A stretch of DNA of 64,000 nt from Sapria himalayana (lineage: Eukaryota; Streptophyta; Magnoliopsida; Malpighiales; Rafflesiaceae), in NCBI GenBank assembly GCA_029783825.1, contig JAREIK010002450.1:2969022-3033021 (forward strand). Direction: 5' to 3'. Numbering within the stretch: the first letter of the stretch is position 1; each line of letters starts with the position of its first letter. The position numbers and the translations under genes were made by a program. Below, piece by piece: positions 1-10,530 of this stretch. The notes under the pieces are model-generated. The model searched no databases and was not told the origin of the DNA. It worked only from the letters and a program-made list of their open reading frames with translations.

Positions 1-1150
1 AGCGATTATTCTTGGTGACTAGACATGTATTGATTAACATAAAGAAGGGAAAATGTACATATCATGTGGATGAATAACAAGTAAAATTCAACCTGTATAA
101 AAATATGCATATCTAAGATGATTACGAGAAAAATTACAAGAGAATGGATAGCCTCGTATACACACTCGAAAAACATGAAATGAATTTCAAATGAATTTCT
201 TGGATGATTGTTGGCCTGAAGAAGATCGAGAAACTGATGAACTAGAAGCAATATTGGAAGAAGAAAAAGTAACGGTCAGTCTTGATAAATAAAATTGTTT
301 GTGATATTTCTTAAAGCCACAACATTAAAGAAAATCTGCCTTGAAGTTACAAAAGAAGTGGTCGAAAAGGTGAATTCCCAAATGAACAACACATACAAAT
401 CATTAAGGGAGCTCTTGAAATTAGAAAAAAATTACAACATTAGAAAAATCCACTATTGATGTATTATGTACTAGGAGCAAAAGATGATGCGGAGACCATT
501 ATTAATGAATATCAGAAGGAAAAAGAGGCCAGGGTTGATGTGCAGAAGGAAGTCACACGACTTTTCAAAATGTTGTGACTATACAAATGAGATCGATGAA
601 GTAACAAGTGGCAACAGGAGAAAAAATCTCGACTTTGAAGAAACAGAAGCTGCAAGAAGAGGTTGCTACTTATTTCATAGCCGCGACACAACTGCTCATT
701 AGAACAAATGTTGATGCTGTGACTTCATAATAAGTTGTAGTATTAAATAAGGTGATCACACTCAATGATATCATAATAATTAATAAAGTTGTGATATTTG
801 CTGAAGAACATCTCATAGGAAAGAATCTAATAGATGACCTGATGTTGAAAAAGAAATTTGCAAGACATTATGAGGAAAAAGATTATACGAAGAAGATAGC
901 TTAGATTGTTGAAGTTATTAATAGAAATAAAAATTGGTCTAACTAAAGATATTAAACGTAACGTTATTTGGGAGGTAATCCAAAATTTATATTTGTGCTG
1001 TGTGTTATTTCTTTCATTATATCTTTCATGTATACATTCTATTCAAATATGTATACTTTACAAAAAGAAGCAGCTACCCTCAAATCCTGTTGTGACTTTC
1101 CATCCAGACAAAAAGTAACGACATCTCAAACTAACTTGCGACTATACCTT
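1..1150 (+). mobile_element. CACTA-like element remnant, internal part
   Basis: No protein family is recognisable. The stretch has scattered short frames and repeated words of the type ttgtgatattt and aaagtcacaac. Its first ~280 bases align by eye with the reverse complement of about 61060-61330 (shared words around gtaaaattcaa, gatag, gatgattgttgg), and 700-900 with the reverse complement of about 60250-60480. It is therefore one of two inverted copies of the same repeat in this window. Assignment to a CACTA-type element is an inference from the terminus-like motif at 3792-3804 and the repeated GTCGTGATATT-type words towards that end. An unclassified repeat is also possible. Confidence 0.4.
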
Positions 1151-3240
1151 TAAAGAAAATCATGATTATGCACAAAATTGAACCTATTTTTTATTGGTTG
1201 CAACTAAACTTTTATTTTATAATATTATTGTAAATTCCAATTTTTTCCTAAAAATATTTCTCTTTCTCCACTACCTATGAAAATTGACACAATGCAAGTT
1301 GCTGAAATTTAAATTTATAAAGAATAAAGAAACCCTCATTTCTAAGCTTATGGTGAGAATAGAGGAAATTGAATTGAGTAGTAAGGTTAAAAGGAAGCCA
1401 ATTGCTACCATGATTTCCTCACAAGTTTCGGTGCACAAATCTATGTTTTTGACTGAAAGGGGAAAGAGATGGATGACACATATCTTTGCAAAAAAAATGT
1501 TTTGTGGGTAAGCAAGGATTTGGAGAGTTTATCGCACGTTCCAACTATTAATTGAGAGGAGGAATTGAAATAAGTTACTCACTCACATGGAAAGAGCTAT
1601 CATGTTAATTGTGAGAGAGTTCTACTTTAATCTTGAAGACATGCATGATGAGATGTGTTACATACAAGGAATTTGGGTATGTTTTCATAAGATTTTATAA
1701 ATGATATATATGGTAACAAGGGATTGTTGATGGTACAACCTGCAGAACCTTAAAAATACAATCAAATTATAATGACTTTGCCAAAACATTGACAGATGGC
1801 AAGGAAGATGGAGAGCGTTATCAAAAAGTGCTTATGGGCATTTAGTGAGGGGATGAAAATATAATAGAACAAAATGTGGTGGTATTTTTTATATTCTATT
1901 TTATAGCCGACTCTTTAATTCTCTATCGTCATACAAGATAATATGACATTTTTATTTGTCCAGGTGAGATGGTATAAAATGCCAATTAGGAAGATTCTAT
2001 GCCGTACAAGATAAGTCAATTCTCAACTTCCAACGAGAGGAAATTTTTGGTCATATAATTCACTTCTTTTTTATTATTATGCTATGTCGTGCTAAAGGAA
2101 TTATGAGTTTTGATGACTAAGATGAATGATGCTATGAGTGTCCTCTCCGACTTTAGTTGGTATGAAGTGAGGACTTCAAGGAGATACAAAGAGAAAATTA
2201 GTTTTCAAAGGAGAAGAATCAATTGATATGGGGCATGAAGGGCCAACCTTCCTCAAAATCAACGTAGATGAAATGTAAAGATTTGGATAAAAATTTATGG
2301 GAGAATTATTGTTGAAATATGAAATTTCAATGGGTAGATGGGAATGATACTTAAGAGAATATGAACTTGAAAGCTGATGAAATAGAAAATTGATTAAAGA
2401 CAGAGCTAAAGACAATGCATAGTTTCTAAGCGGTATAATTAAAGAAAAAAGATAATAAGTGGGAAGAATATGTGAATAACAACAAAGTAGATGACAAATT
2501 AAAAGTAGAGCAACTCGATGCATTGTGGGATATTCATTTTAGTATGAAGAAGAGCTTATTTATGTTCGTCCTAGAGAAGTTCAAAAGTCAGGTTATAAAG
2601 ATCTTGGAAGATGCAATAAAAAAAATAGATATCATAGTGTTGAGAAACACTGAAGCCTTTAGAAAGCTATTTGAATTCGTTGCAAATAAATGAAAAAGAT
2701 TGACAATAGATAAAGATTGAGAGATAGATAGTAACATGAGGTATATAGAGAATTAGTGGATTGAAGACTTTGAGAAGTGCAATGAGAACTAGAAAAATAT
2801 GTATTTTGCATAGGAATCTTTTGTGGATTCATGCAACTCAATTGGGAGAATACAAGATGCATTATACAATATGATTTCAAAGATAATAGAATGAGCAACG
2901 AGTAACAAGGAAGATGTTGAAAGACCTTCCATATCCATTCTTAGATTTAAGTTCTCTAGAATACAATTCTCATGGAATAATTAGGATACCAAGGGTAGAT
3001 TACTTTGTCAACTTTCTTCTTCATGTTGATGTATTGTGTAATTACTCTTTTGGTTATTGTTGTATTTTTCTTTCTTCGCTGTTCTAGATAGAGCTTTAGA
3101 GAGAGAGGGAGCTTGAGTCTCTTTGCTTGAGGACAAGCATTTATTTATAATGTGTGGTTTATTTGGTACTCAAAATCTTGATTTTTTTTTGTAGATATTT
3201 TATATTATTTTTATGATGTGATTATATTAAATTTGGGATG
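1151..3240 (+). mobile_element. Unclassified element interior, decayed
   Basis: Mostly stop-ridden sequence that I read as continuing the element at 1-1150. A 73-codon frame at 2472-2693 and shadows around it show no domain I know. At about 3115-3140 the sequence gcttgaggacaagca occurs, a phrase often seen just before the polypurine tract of Athila/Tat-type gypsy elements. I see no integrase or reverse transcriptase motif here, so this is only a hint of a second, nested element. Confidence 0.25.
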
Positions 3241-3250
3241 TGGTCTAAGT

Positions 3251-3575
3251 TTATTTGCATACAAAGATTGTTACGACTTGTTTATAGAGTTGCAATCAAG
3301 TAAAGTTGTTGCAACTTCTCAACAAGTATGATTTTCACTGAATTGTAATTTTTAATTTTTATAGAATTGAATGAATATTATTGAAAACAGATTCAAATTG
3401 AATATAATTGGTGAACTTGGTGGAAAGCATAATTGGAGGGCAAAACAAGGAAAAATTATAATATTTCTAATATCATAACTTGTTTATACTACTAAATGCT
3501 TATTGAGAAGTTTCGATAACCTTTCTTAGTTGCAACTCTATTAATAAGTCATGATAATCTTTGTACATAAATTTT
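3251..3575. repeat. Long imperfect inverted repeat (hairpin)
   Basis: The arm at about 3251-3330 pairs with the arm at about 3497-3575. The left arm includes acaaagatt, tagagttgcaa and aacttctcaa, and the reverse complement of the right arm has the same words in the same order and spacing. I judge about three quarters of roughly 80 positions to match, around a loop of about 165 bases. It could be a small MITE or part of the larger element's subterminal structure. No target duplication was identified. Confidence 0.6.
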
Positions 3576-3589
3576 ATCTTTAATTGTGT

Positions 3590-3804
3590 AATATGTTCTT
3601 TGTGACTATGATATTATCTTTGAGTCGTAATCGCATTAGTTATAAAATATAAATTTAGTCGTGATATTATTTCTACACCACAACAAACAAGTGTCAAACT
3701 AGTTAAAGAAGTCGTGATATTTTCTAGCATTGTGGCATTCATTACAAAGCTAAAAATCACACAATATTTAATAATTTTTAGTTGAGACAAATTTTCTTGC
3801 AGTG
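3590..3804 (+). mobile_element. CACTA-like terminal region
   Basis: The segment ends in TTTTCTTGCAGTG at 3792-3804, which reads CACTGCAAGAAAA on the other strand and resembles the conserved CACTACAAGAAA terminus of plant CACTA (En/Spm) transposons. The preceding 200 bases repeat words such as gtcgtgatatt and gtcgtaatcg, as expected of a CACTA subterminal repeat region. The opposite terminus is not visible and would lie left of base 1. The 3-base target duplication cannot be tested. Confidence 0.45.
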
Positions 3805-3813
3805 ATTTTATTT

Positions 3814-4030
3814 TTCAGAGAGAAATTATCTTCGTCGTAACTATTATTGTCATCGTGACATTATGTTTTAAAGAATAATTATCCCAGTCTTGATATTTTT
3901 GTCGCTGTAATTATATGCTCTAGAGAGGAATTTTTTTGTCATGGTCATTTTTGTTGTCATGACTTTATGTTTCAGAGAAAAATTGCATTGTTTATGATAT
4001 TTTGTGCCGTTGTGACTTTATCCTTCAAAG
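3814..4030. repeat. Degenerate ~53-bp tandem repeat, 4 units
   Basis: Units begin at about 3814, 3868, 3919 and 3971 with a partial fifth at 4024. Each opens with a ttcagag-like word and contains gtcatgac/gtcgtgac and ttatgtt. The spacing is 51-54 bases, so the array is not a coding repeat. It lies directly outside the CACTA-like terminus and shares its words, which suggests a tandem or longer element rather than chance. Confidence 0.6.
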
Positions 4031-4998
4031 TGAATTCAAAGAGTCCCCATAGACATAATTTTAACTTAAAGTTTTAATTCTTAACTTGAAGATCCGCACA
4101 ACAACTTGACAGAACCTTGATGATATAAAATAGGGACTTAAAGATTCTTGAAAAGAGTTGTGGATTTGTATTTTGAAGCCAAGCATATGCTAAACCTAAA
4201 GGGGCATGAATTCCAACGTTTAATAAGGGATAAATTCAAGTTGAACGCAAGTAAGGATTGATTGAGAATAGATTTGATACCTAGATTCTCAAGTCAGTTG
4301 TCATTTATTGGAAACTCTTGATTCAACAAGATGAAACATCAAACTTCTCATGCAAATTTTTTCCAATAATAGGCTAAAAGTAATCAACAGAAAGCTCAAA
4401 CATAATGAATAACATATTATTTTGCATCTTACAAAGTCGAAAGTTCAAACGCAATTAATAACTTATTATTTTGCATCTTTTATGATAGCTTAGGTCGGAC
4501 TATAGAAATACATAATTAAAAGAATCATTATGACTAGTTGACATGTTATTTAAAAGGAGTATAAGCATGAATGATCTACAAATAGAGTAATTTTATTTTT
4601 GGTAGTCAATTGAAATATTAAAGGTATAACTACAAGTGAATCATACTTAGTAGTCACAGTCCTAGGTTAATAACTATCTTGTATGCCAAGGGAACAAATG
4701 AAAAAATGAAAAAATCAATATTATCGTATTCTTTATTCGATAATCAAATATAATATTATCTCAATAGTAATGCAAATTTATCATACACAAGGAAGAAAAT
4801 CATAGCTAATAATTGTTAGTTAATCAAATTGCTCATATAATTTCCATTGGATTGATATTTGAATTTATATCAAATTTATTATTTATACGACTTATATACT
4901 TGTTAATTTATATTGATTTTATAATTATTTTATAATTTTTTTTAATCTATTTGAGAGTTGTCATTCACAAAAAATTCTTGATGCAATTATTATATTTG
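4031..4998. other. AT-rich intron sequence with a 49-bp tandem duplication
   Basis: No gene or recognisable element. A 49-base direct duplication occupies about 4391-4480: each copy runs from aaag(c/t)tcaaac to ttattattttgcatctt. The rest is non-coding AT-rich sequence of probable transposon origin. Confidence 0.5.
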
Positions 4999-4999
4999 T

Positions 5000-5002
<3 letters not shown>

Positions 5003-5030
<28 letters not shown>
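5003..5030. repeat. (AC)14 microsatellite
   Basis: Uninterrupted AC dinucleotides followed by gtatatattt. Confidence 0.97.
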
Positions 5031-6975
5031 GTATATATTTATATATTAAATAATTTGAGAAATCAATGGTTAGTTGAAACTAGCTATCCACTATGAAGAA
5101 TGAGGACAATGAGAATGTAGACTGGCTGAAAGCCAAACTGATTCTAAGTGGTTCTAGTTAGACGAACGAGTGTTTATAATGATGATATAATTTCAAATGT
5201 AAGATGATCTCAGTTAGCTCACTTTTCTCTTTTGCACTGTCTTATAGGTATGTTGTGTATTAGTTATGTGTAAGAATTATATTTTTTTTTATGATGATTT
5301 TGAAGTGGTCTATATTGAGTTGATGTTAAGTTGTACTCTCTCAGTGAGGACATGTATATATAAATTGTGGAAGGGTGTACAAACTAAAATAATCTGAGTT
5401 TTTTTAGGAGATTCTCTTTTGTTGTATATCTTGGGTTCTATAAAATGTTCTTAAAAATTCAAACTTATATAGATGTTAAACAAATGGTAGATTTATATTA
5501 TTATTAATTTGTGTATAACATAACTATTACAAAAGTCTATTATTTAAGTATTATTCAATTGAAGTAATATTTTAGATAAAATTTCTGATGAAAAATGTTG
5601 GTCACCTTTGATTTTTTTTTGGGATTAATATTATTTATTTAGGTAGAACAATAGTTTTATCACATTGATGATACATATTGGATTTCATAACTAAGTTTGA
5701 TTTGCAAGGTTGCTTTATAACAGATAAATCCATTGTTCATGATGTAAATTTTTTATTAAACATATGTATTTTAGTTAATTCAATCAAATGTAATAAAATT
5801 GTAGTAAAATTTTTATTAGACATATGTTGTTGCTTGTAACTTGATAATGTTCTTCGCTTACTTAGATATGATAAAAAGATTTTATATATATTTTAAGATG
5901 ACTACTTTTGGTTGATTGGTATTTTAAATTTAGCGAGGCTCTAACTATTTCTGCTAAAAGGTTTAATACAAGGCTTTTTTGGAGACAGTTTAATCTCTTA
6001 AAAAAATAAAATTTAAATAGTTATTATAAATTTGAGCACAAAGGTTGAGTTGAGAGCCATGACAGCTGCTTGGTAACTCTTGTTGATCAAATATTTGATT
6101 GAGGAGATTGGATCTCCAAGTTTAAATTCAATTATTTTATTTTGACAGCCAATCAACATGATGCATCGCTTCTAATTCTATGTTTTAAGAATGTTCTATT
6201 TATACACCTTACGTACTTGCTAAAGATCAAATTATATACATTTTGATGAAGCTTTTGAGAATTTTTTGATTATTTATATTATATTGTTGTTTTGTGTCAG
6301 AAATATATACTCTCTAGTATATATCTTGGTATTATTATTTTTATTTTTTTTGATGTACAATAAGTGTTCCTAGTTTATAATTAAGTATTCACATCTAGTT
6401 TTTTTCTATTTGTATATATGTACACACTATGATATTAGTGAAAATGATTCATTTTATCTTTTTTAAACTTGAACTAAGTCTGATTCCATGGCATATTAAT
6501 TTTAATTTTAAATTTTGATAAGTGATAAATATTCTTGAGATTGATTAATACTTCATATATAATATTTTGATGAGTTTCATCTAGAGGTTCCAATTTAGGT
6601 TGGAAGTACCAGTTAGCTTGTGATATGCTATATTTTGCTTGATTTGAACATTGTTTGGTACCTTGTTTAACTAAGTCATTTCATCATGCTTGATTGATAT
6701 TTTGAAGTGTTGGGTTACTCGATCCCACCTAGCACTCAGAAATTTATGTGCTCTGTAATGCTTTGTGAAGGATTGGGTTGAAATTGTAATTTTATTTTAT
6801 TTTCATGGGATAATGGAGTGCTCAAATTTTATCAAGGTGCTCCATTCAACTTTTTTTATTGATGTTATCTTTATTTTTCTATTGTATCATGTTTTTAGTT
6901 TAAATGAAGTGGGTAAAAAATATTGCACAAAAAACAACTTAAAAATTAACTCTATAATTATACATTAATACAAGA
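5031..6975. other. AT-rich intron sequence without recognisable gene
   Basis: Stop-dense in all frames and rich in A/T runs. The words gatcccacctagcactcag and gtgctctgtaatgc near 6720-6760 look like decayed LTR sequence, but no LTR pair could be built. I see no exon of the surrounding gene in this stretch. Confidence 0.4.
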
Positions 6976-6979
6976 GAAA

Positions 6980-8288
6980 TCAAGAATATAAATAGAATTA
7001 AAAAATATCTGGGGCAACCCATATATTGTGTGTTTATATCACAAACATAAAGAAATAGAAAAATAAACTAAAAATTATAAAATTTTTTATCAAGTTAATG
7101 TATAAATACCAAGAATATCAAACATGAAGAAAAAAAATAGGTTGGTACGTTTTCAAAGTTTTCTTAAATATATTAGCCAACTAATCTTTTCTAGGATAAT
7201 AAGCTGTAACAATGTTCTCATCATGAATCTTATCCTTAAAAAAGAAGTAATCTATCTTATTATGTGTTTTGTCTATTTGTAAAATAGCAGATTAAAGTCT
7301 TTTCCCTTTTGTCTGAATATCATATTAAAGATAAATATGAGTAAATATGAATCAGTTTTATTTAGGAAACTAAGATTGATTCAAAATATTTCATAAATAT
7401 TTATCATTGTTGCCCATAGCTATATCTATGTACTAGATCTCATGATTACTTTATGTTTTTTATTTTTTCTTCAGAAAGATATATATAAAAAATTAAGAAA
7501 CAAGAAGTGACCTCAAAATCTAGTACAAAGATACTTATTCATAAGATAAGATTTTTTTTAAGAAAAATATAATAATTTGTAGTCAATTATTTCTCTGTGC
7601 AAGTTGGTATCTAACTAGAATATGAAAAATTAAATTATTCAAGGTGCTCGTGATTACTAAAAGCGATACAAAAGTCTGAAGTTTTCTTCACTTAAACTTA
7701 GTATGTGAAGAACTGTATGAAAGGGAACACATCATGAATAATCTAAGAAATGATCGACTATTTTTAATTACATAATTGGTATGTTGTCACTCATTGCACA
7801 CATTGTGCGTGTACTCAAACAATGCACATTGCTCTATTTTCATGTACATTGCACTACTACACGACTGCACTGCATTTGATAGTTAACTGTATTCCACACA
7901 TTATGTTGCACACACTGCATGCATACTAGACACTGTTGCGAATACACCGCTACCTTATGCTTACACTGCATACATGTTTCATACACTTCACATACAATGC
8001 AATCCAAATTCCAAACTGCACCTTCTGCACTCATGGCACACATACTGCACACCTACTGTTGTGCATGCCACCTCCAGACACTGTGCATGCACTGCCATTT
8101 CCACACATCACACACTCTTGCCATTTTAACAGCTTGAATGCTCCCACCTTACTTTGATTGCACACTAACACATTTACTGTTTCACACACTACTGCCACCT
8201 GCTATGTGTCACTGTATCCGGTGAGGGCACCAATGGACCCTCAATTTGTTGGAAAATCTAACTCTAGAAAATTCATGTTCTGATACCA
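6980..8288 (-). mobile_element. Ty1/copia relic, minus strand, internally deleted
   Basis: The reverse complement of 8277-8288 gives TGGTATCAGAAC, a near-perfect initiator-Met-tRNA primer binding site, so the 5' LTR lies to its right. The sequence around 7200-7280 parallels the minus-strand RNase H tail that is clearer at 10900-11000 (words such as aagaaataatctatctta and tatttgtaaaata). Between them, 7780-8260 is a leader rich in TGCAC/CACTGCA words. gag, protease, integrase and reverse transcriptase are missing, so this is a deletion derivative. All open frames here are short and spurious. Confidence 0.55.
7780..8240. repeat. TGCA/CACTGC-rich low-complexity leader
   Basis: Dense repetition of tgcac, cactgca and cacac words over about 450 bases, with no fixed period. 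Similar TGCAT/GCAC-rich stretches follow other primer binding sites in the window (about 18535-18620, 54980-55140, 57720-57860, 58380-58530). This points to a family-specific 5' leader rather than a simple microsatellite. Confidence 0.55.
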
Positions 8289-8599
8289 TATAAAAAATAT
8301 TGCATTAAAGACATCTCATAAAATTGTAACTCAATACAATAGGAACAAAAAGACAAAATATAAGAAAAAAAAAAACTTGGAGTAACTCACATGCTGGGAG
8401 CTCTTATCACCAAAGTTTTAAAAGGCGAAAGCGTAAGGCGATGCCTTTTTGTATTTATGAGGCGAGGCGTTGAGGCGTAAGCTTTTTGAACATCACAATA
8501 TATAATTAATTAATATTTTAAAATATATAAAATAAAATAACATAAATAAAAACATGAATATATAATTAATTAATATTCAAAGGGGGGTTGGAATCGGAA

Positions 8600-8745
8600 T
8601 TTTCGAAGGGGGGGGGGTGTATTCGGGAATTCGAAGGGGGGGGGGGATCGGGATTTCGAAGGGGGGGGGGATCGGGATTTCGAAGGAGGGGGATCGGGAG
8701 GTCGCCGAGGGGGGGAGGAATTGGGAGGACGCCGAGGGCGGAGGA
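8600..8745. repeat. G-run minisatellite (potential G-quadruplex)
   Basis: Repeated blocks of 7-11 G joined by atcgggatttcgaa or a variant, about five units of about 24 bases, degenerating to the right. It lies inside the hAT-like element. The G-rich strand is the + strand, the same strand as the host gene. Confidence 0.85.
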
Positions 8746-8791
8746 ATCGGGAGAAGACATACCTGGAAATCGAGATTTCGTGCATAAATGG

Positions 8792-8905
8792 TTGGCCGCT
8801 TGAGGTAGGATTTCGGCTTTGAGCTTGAGGTAGGATTGACCGCTTGAGGTAGGGTTTCGGCTTTGAGCTTGAGGTAGGGTTGGCCGCTTGAGGTAGGATT
8901 TCGTG
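8792..8905. repeat. 44-bp tandem repeat
   Basis: Units start at 8792, 8836 and 8880. Each opens ttg(g/a)ccgcttgaggtagg and contains ggctttgagcttgaggtagg. The array is bracketed by two copies of gatttcgtgcataaat (about 8776 and 8898). Confidence 0.85.
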
Positions 8906-9250
8906 CATAAATAGTTTGAGAAAGCTTTTGATTTAGTTATCCGCCGCCTCAACGCATTTCTTCCGACGCCTCAACGCGTTTTTCCGCCGCCTCGCCCTGA
9001 GGCGCGCATCAAGGCGCGCCTGGAAAGCGCCTTTGAATACAGTGCTCATCACAAATATAATAACATAAAATTGAACTAAAATCCACAACAAAATGAATGT
9101 TCTAATTAGATATTTAAAGAATTATTTTAACACTTGGGTTTTGTCATTAAAATTTAATCTAATGGAATGTTCAAATTCGTAGATATTCTAAGAGTAATGT
9201 TTAATTTTTTTTTTTGAGTATCAACATTCAAATATTATCGAATGTTCTAA

Positions 9251-9436
9251 TTAAGGGTAGATGCTGATTTATTATTTTATTTTTGATATATGTATAGTTA
9301 TGTTTGTATGGAGTGTCCAATGGAAATGTGTGGTGCTCCAAGTGGTATTTTTTATATACTGGTACAAATCTTACACTTTTGATGAATTTAATAACAGTGC
9401 AATTCTGTTTGTCTAAACAACATTTTTTTTCGTCAG
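9251..9436 (+). other. End of upstream PDXK intron with acceptor
   Basis: AT-rich sequence ending in a T-run and cgtcag at 9431-9436, a good plant 3' splice site immediately before the recognisable coding sequence. The intron starts left of the window: no exon encoding the expected upstream ..RVLSIQSHTVQ segment was found in 1-9436, so it exceeds 9.4 kb. Confidence 0.7.
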
Positions 9437-9531
9437 GGATACGTAGGCAATAAATCAGCTGTCTTTCCTCTGCAACTACTGGGATTATGATGTGGATCCA
9501 ATAAATTCAGTGCAGTTTTCTAACCATACAG
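9437..9531 (+). CDS. PDXK: Pyridoxal kinase exon (GYVGNK..SNHT), with apparent frameshift
   Basis: Pyridoxal kinase phosphorylates pyridoxal, pyridoxine and pyridoxamine with ATP in the vitamin B6 salvage pathway, in plants chiefly in the cytosol; the Arabidopsis gene is SOS4. The translation starts GYVGNKSAVFPLQLLG and, after a one-base shift, continues DVDPINSVQFSNHT, the conserved N-terminal block of the family; the SNHTGY segment lines the B6 pocket in known kinases. The exon is preceded by cgtcag and ends in phase 1 at ACA-G. Around 9482-9490 the sequence is ggattatga where ggatatga is expected. The extra T puts a TGA in frame, so either the gene is broken or the base is an assembly error. 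The following donor is GC, not GT. Earlier exons are outside the window. Confidence 0.88.
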
Positions 9532-9667
9532 GCAAATTGTTTGATCCATTTTCACATCATCTTGAAATGCTACCTGTTTTTTTTTTTCGACTCTTAGATT
9601 GGAAACTTCTTACATTTTCTGATGTTTTGTTTGAAAATACTCAATCCACTCCATTTCTTTTGGACAG
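9532..9667 (+). other. PDXK: PDXK short intron, GC-AG type, 136 bp
   Basis: The donor is ACAG/GCAAAT and the acceptor is TTTTGGACAG. Joining at these sites completes the Gly codon (G+GA) and restores the family sequence ..SNHTGYP... A GT donor one base away would break the frame. GC-AG introns are a known minority class in plants; this one does not have the strongest GCAAGT donor. Confidence 0.75.
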
Positions 9668-9772
9668 GATACCCATACTTCAAAGGCCAAATTTTGAATG
9701 GACAACAACTCTTGGAATTAATGGAAGGCCTTGAAGCAAATAACTTGCTGTATTACACTCATTTGTTAACAG
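9668..9772 (+). CDS. PDXK: Pyridoxal kinase exon (YPYFKGQ..THLLTG)
   Basis: A 105-bp exon, open throughout in the frame set by the previous exon. It reads YPYFKGQILNGQQ, then LLELMEGLEANNL, then LYYTHLLTG, the next block of plant pyridoxal kinase after SNHTG. It begins after ttttggacag and ends TTAACAG/gtgcat, phase 1, so the last Gly codon is shared with the exon 44 kb downstream. The family usually has T rather than Y in YPxFKG, and W or C rather than the second L of QQLL. Neither position is a catalytic residue as far as I know. No stop and no indel is seen. Confidence 0.92.
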
Positions 9773-9775
9773 GTG

Positions 9776-10530
9776 CATGATATAATTTTTAAAAACTAAA
9801 GAATAATATTCTACTCTCCATAAATAGATATTTCAGCTGGAAGTACGTATAGCTTTAGAAAACAAAAATTGCCTTACTTGGATTTTAGATTTCAGCAAGC
9901 TTTTTTTAATGAGACTTATTTTATGACAACAATCAGTTGTGTGACAGTAAAATTGAATAACATAGAAGAGATAGAGAAGATAAAGATCTTTCAAAAATTA
10001 GAGATGAATGGCATTGCATATTTATGAATCTAAAAAGTAACATTTTTCTTGTGACTATAAAATCTACACATTGCTCAATAAACTCAATTATCATTGGGTG
10101 TCCTAATCAAATAAATGCAATTTATAAAATATTTAATTTTGTTGATATATTGTATTAGTATTTTTTGGTTAATGCAATAAATGCAATTTATAAAATAAAT
10201 GCAATATATTGTTGAAATATTTGAATTATTCTTAGTTTGTATTCATCCTGAGATGAATGATATTATGCTTCAAGTAATTTAGTTTATAATATTATATTAT
10301 TTATTATGAATGATAAAGTAGGAAAGAGAAGAATGACTCATTTTCAATGTACTTGTATGCATAGTAACCATCATTGATTGACATTGATCATTGATGGCGA
10401 CAATTACTACATGACTTTTTATATCCCTGTTTTGAGGGGAAATATGTTTGATGAAGCTGACATGTGTTTTGGTCTGTGTTGGAGTTTGCTCTTTGTTAGA
10501 GATTTTTATTTTTGTTTATTTTTAAATGTA
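9776..10530. other. AT-rich start of the giant intron
   Basis: No gene. The word aaatgcaatttataaaata recurs at about 10114 and 10178. gggtgtcctaatcaaataa (10098) and the words near 9320-9340 resemble decayed LTR sequence. A 75-codon frame at 10378-10605 has no recognisable content. Confidence 0.4.

Larger units (their letters stand above)
8411..9044 (+). mobile_element. Non-autonomous hAT-like element, GTTTTAAAAGGCG family, copy 1
   Basis: The 634-bp element starts CAAAGTTTTAAAAGGCG and ends with the inverted, diverged CGCCTTTGAATACAGTG. It is flanked by 8-bp duplications cttatcac (8403-8410) and ctcatcac (9045-9052), 7 of 8 matching, the size expected for hAT. The left third is AT-rich (tacaattaatt words shared with copy 2). 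The centre is G-run repeat (8580-8745) and 44-bp repeat (8792-8890), and the right end is rich in GCCTC/GGCGC. It encodes no transposase; frames of 70-128 codons inside it follow from the repeats. Confidence 0.75.
8289..9250 (-). mobile_element. Copia LTR (minus strand), split by a hAT-like element
   Basis: The sequence right of the primer site (8289-8410) continues at 9053 after removal of the inserted element. The words ttggagtaactcacatgctgggagctct, then ataataacataaaattga, match 58020-58080 (ttggaacaactaatatgttgggtgctct, then ataataaaataaaattt), which also lies beside an antisense primer site. The outer LTR boundary is not defined; 9250 is approximate. Confidence 0.45.

Noticed and set aside
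8200..8290. Possible upstream PDXK exon containing cactgtttcacac-like words
   Set aside because: No frame gives the expected ..IQSHTVQ end next to a GT donor; the words belong to the TGCAC-rich copia leader.
8566..8952. Pro-rich frames of 71-128 codons
   Set aside because: Follow from G-runs and the 44-bp repeat in a non-coding transposon.
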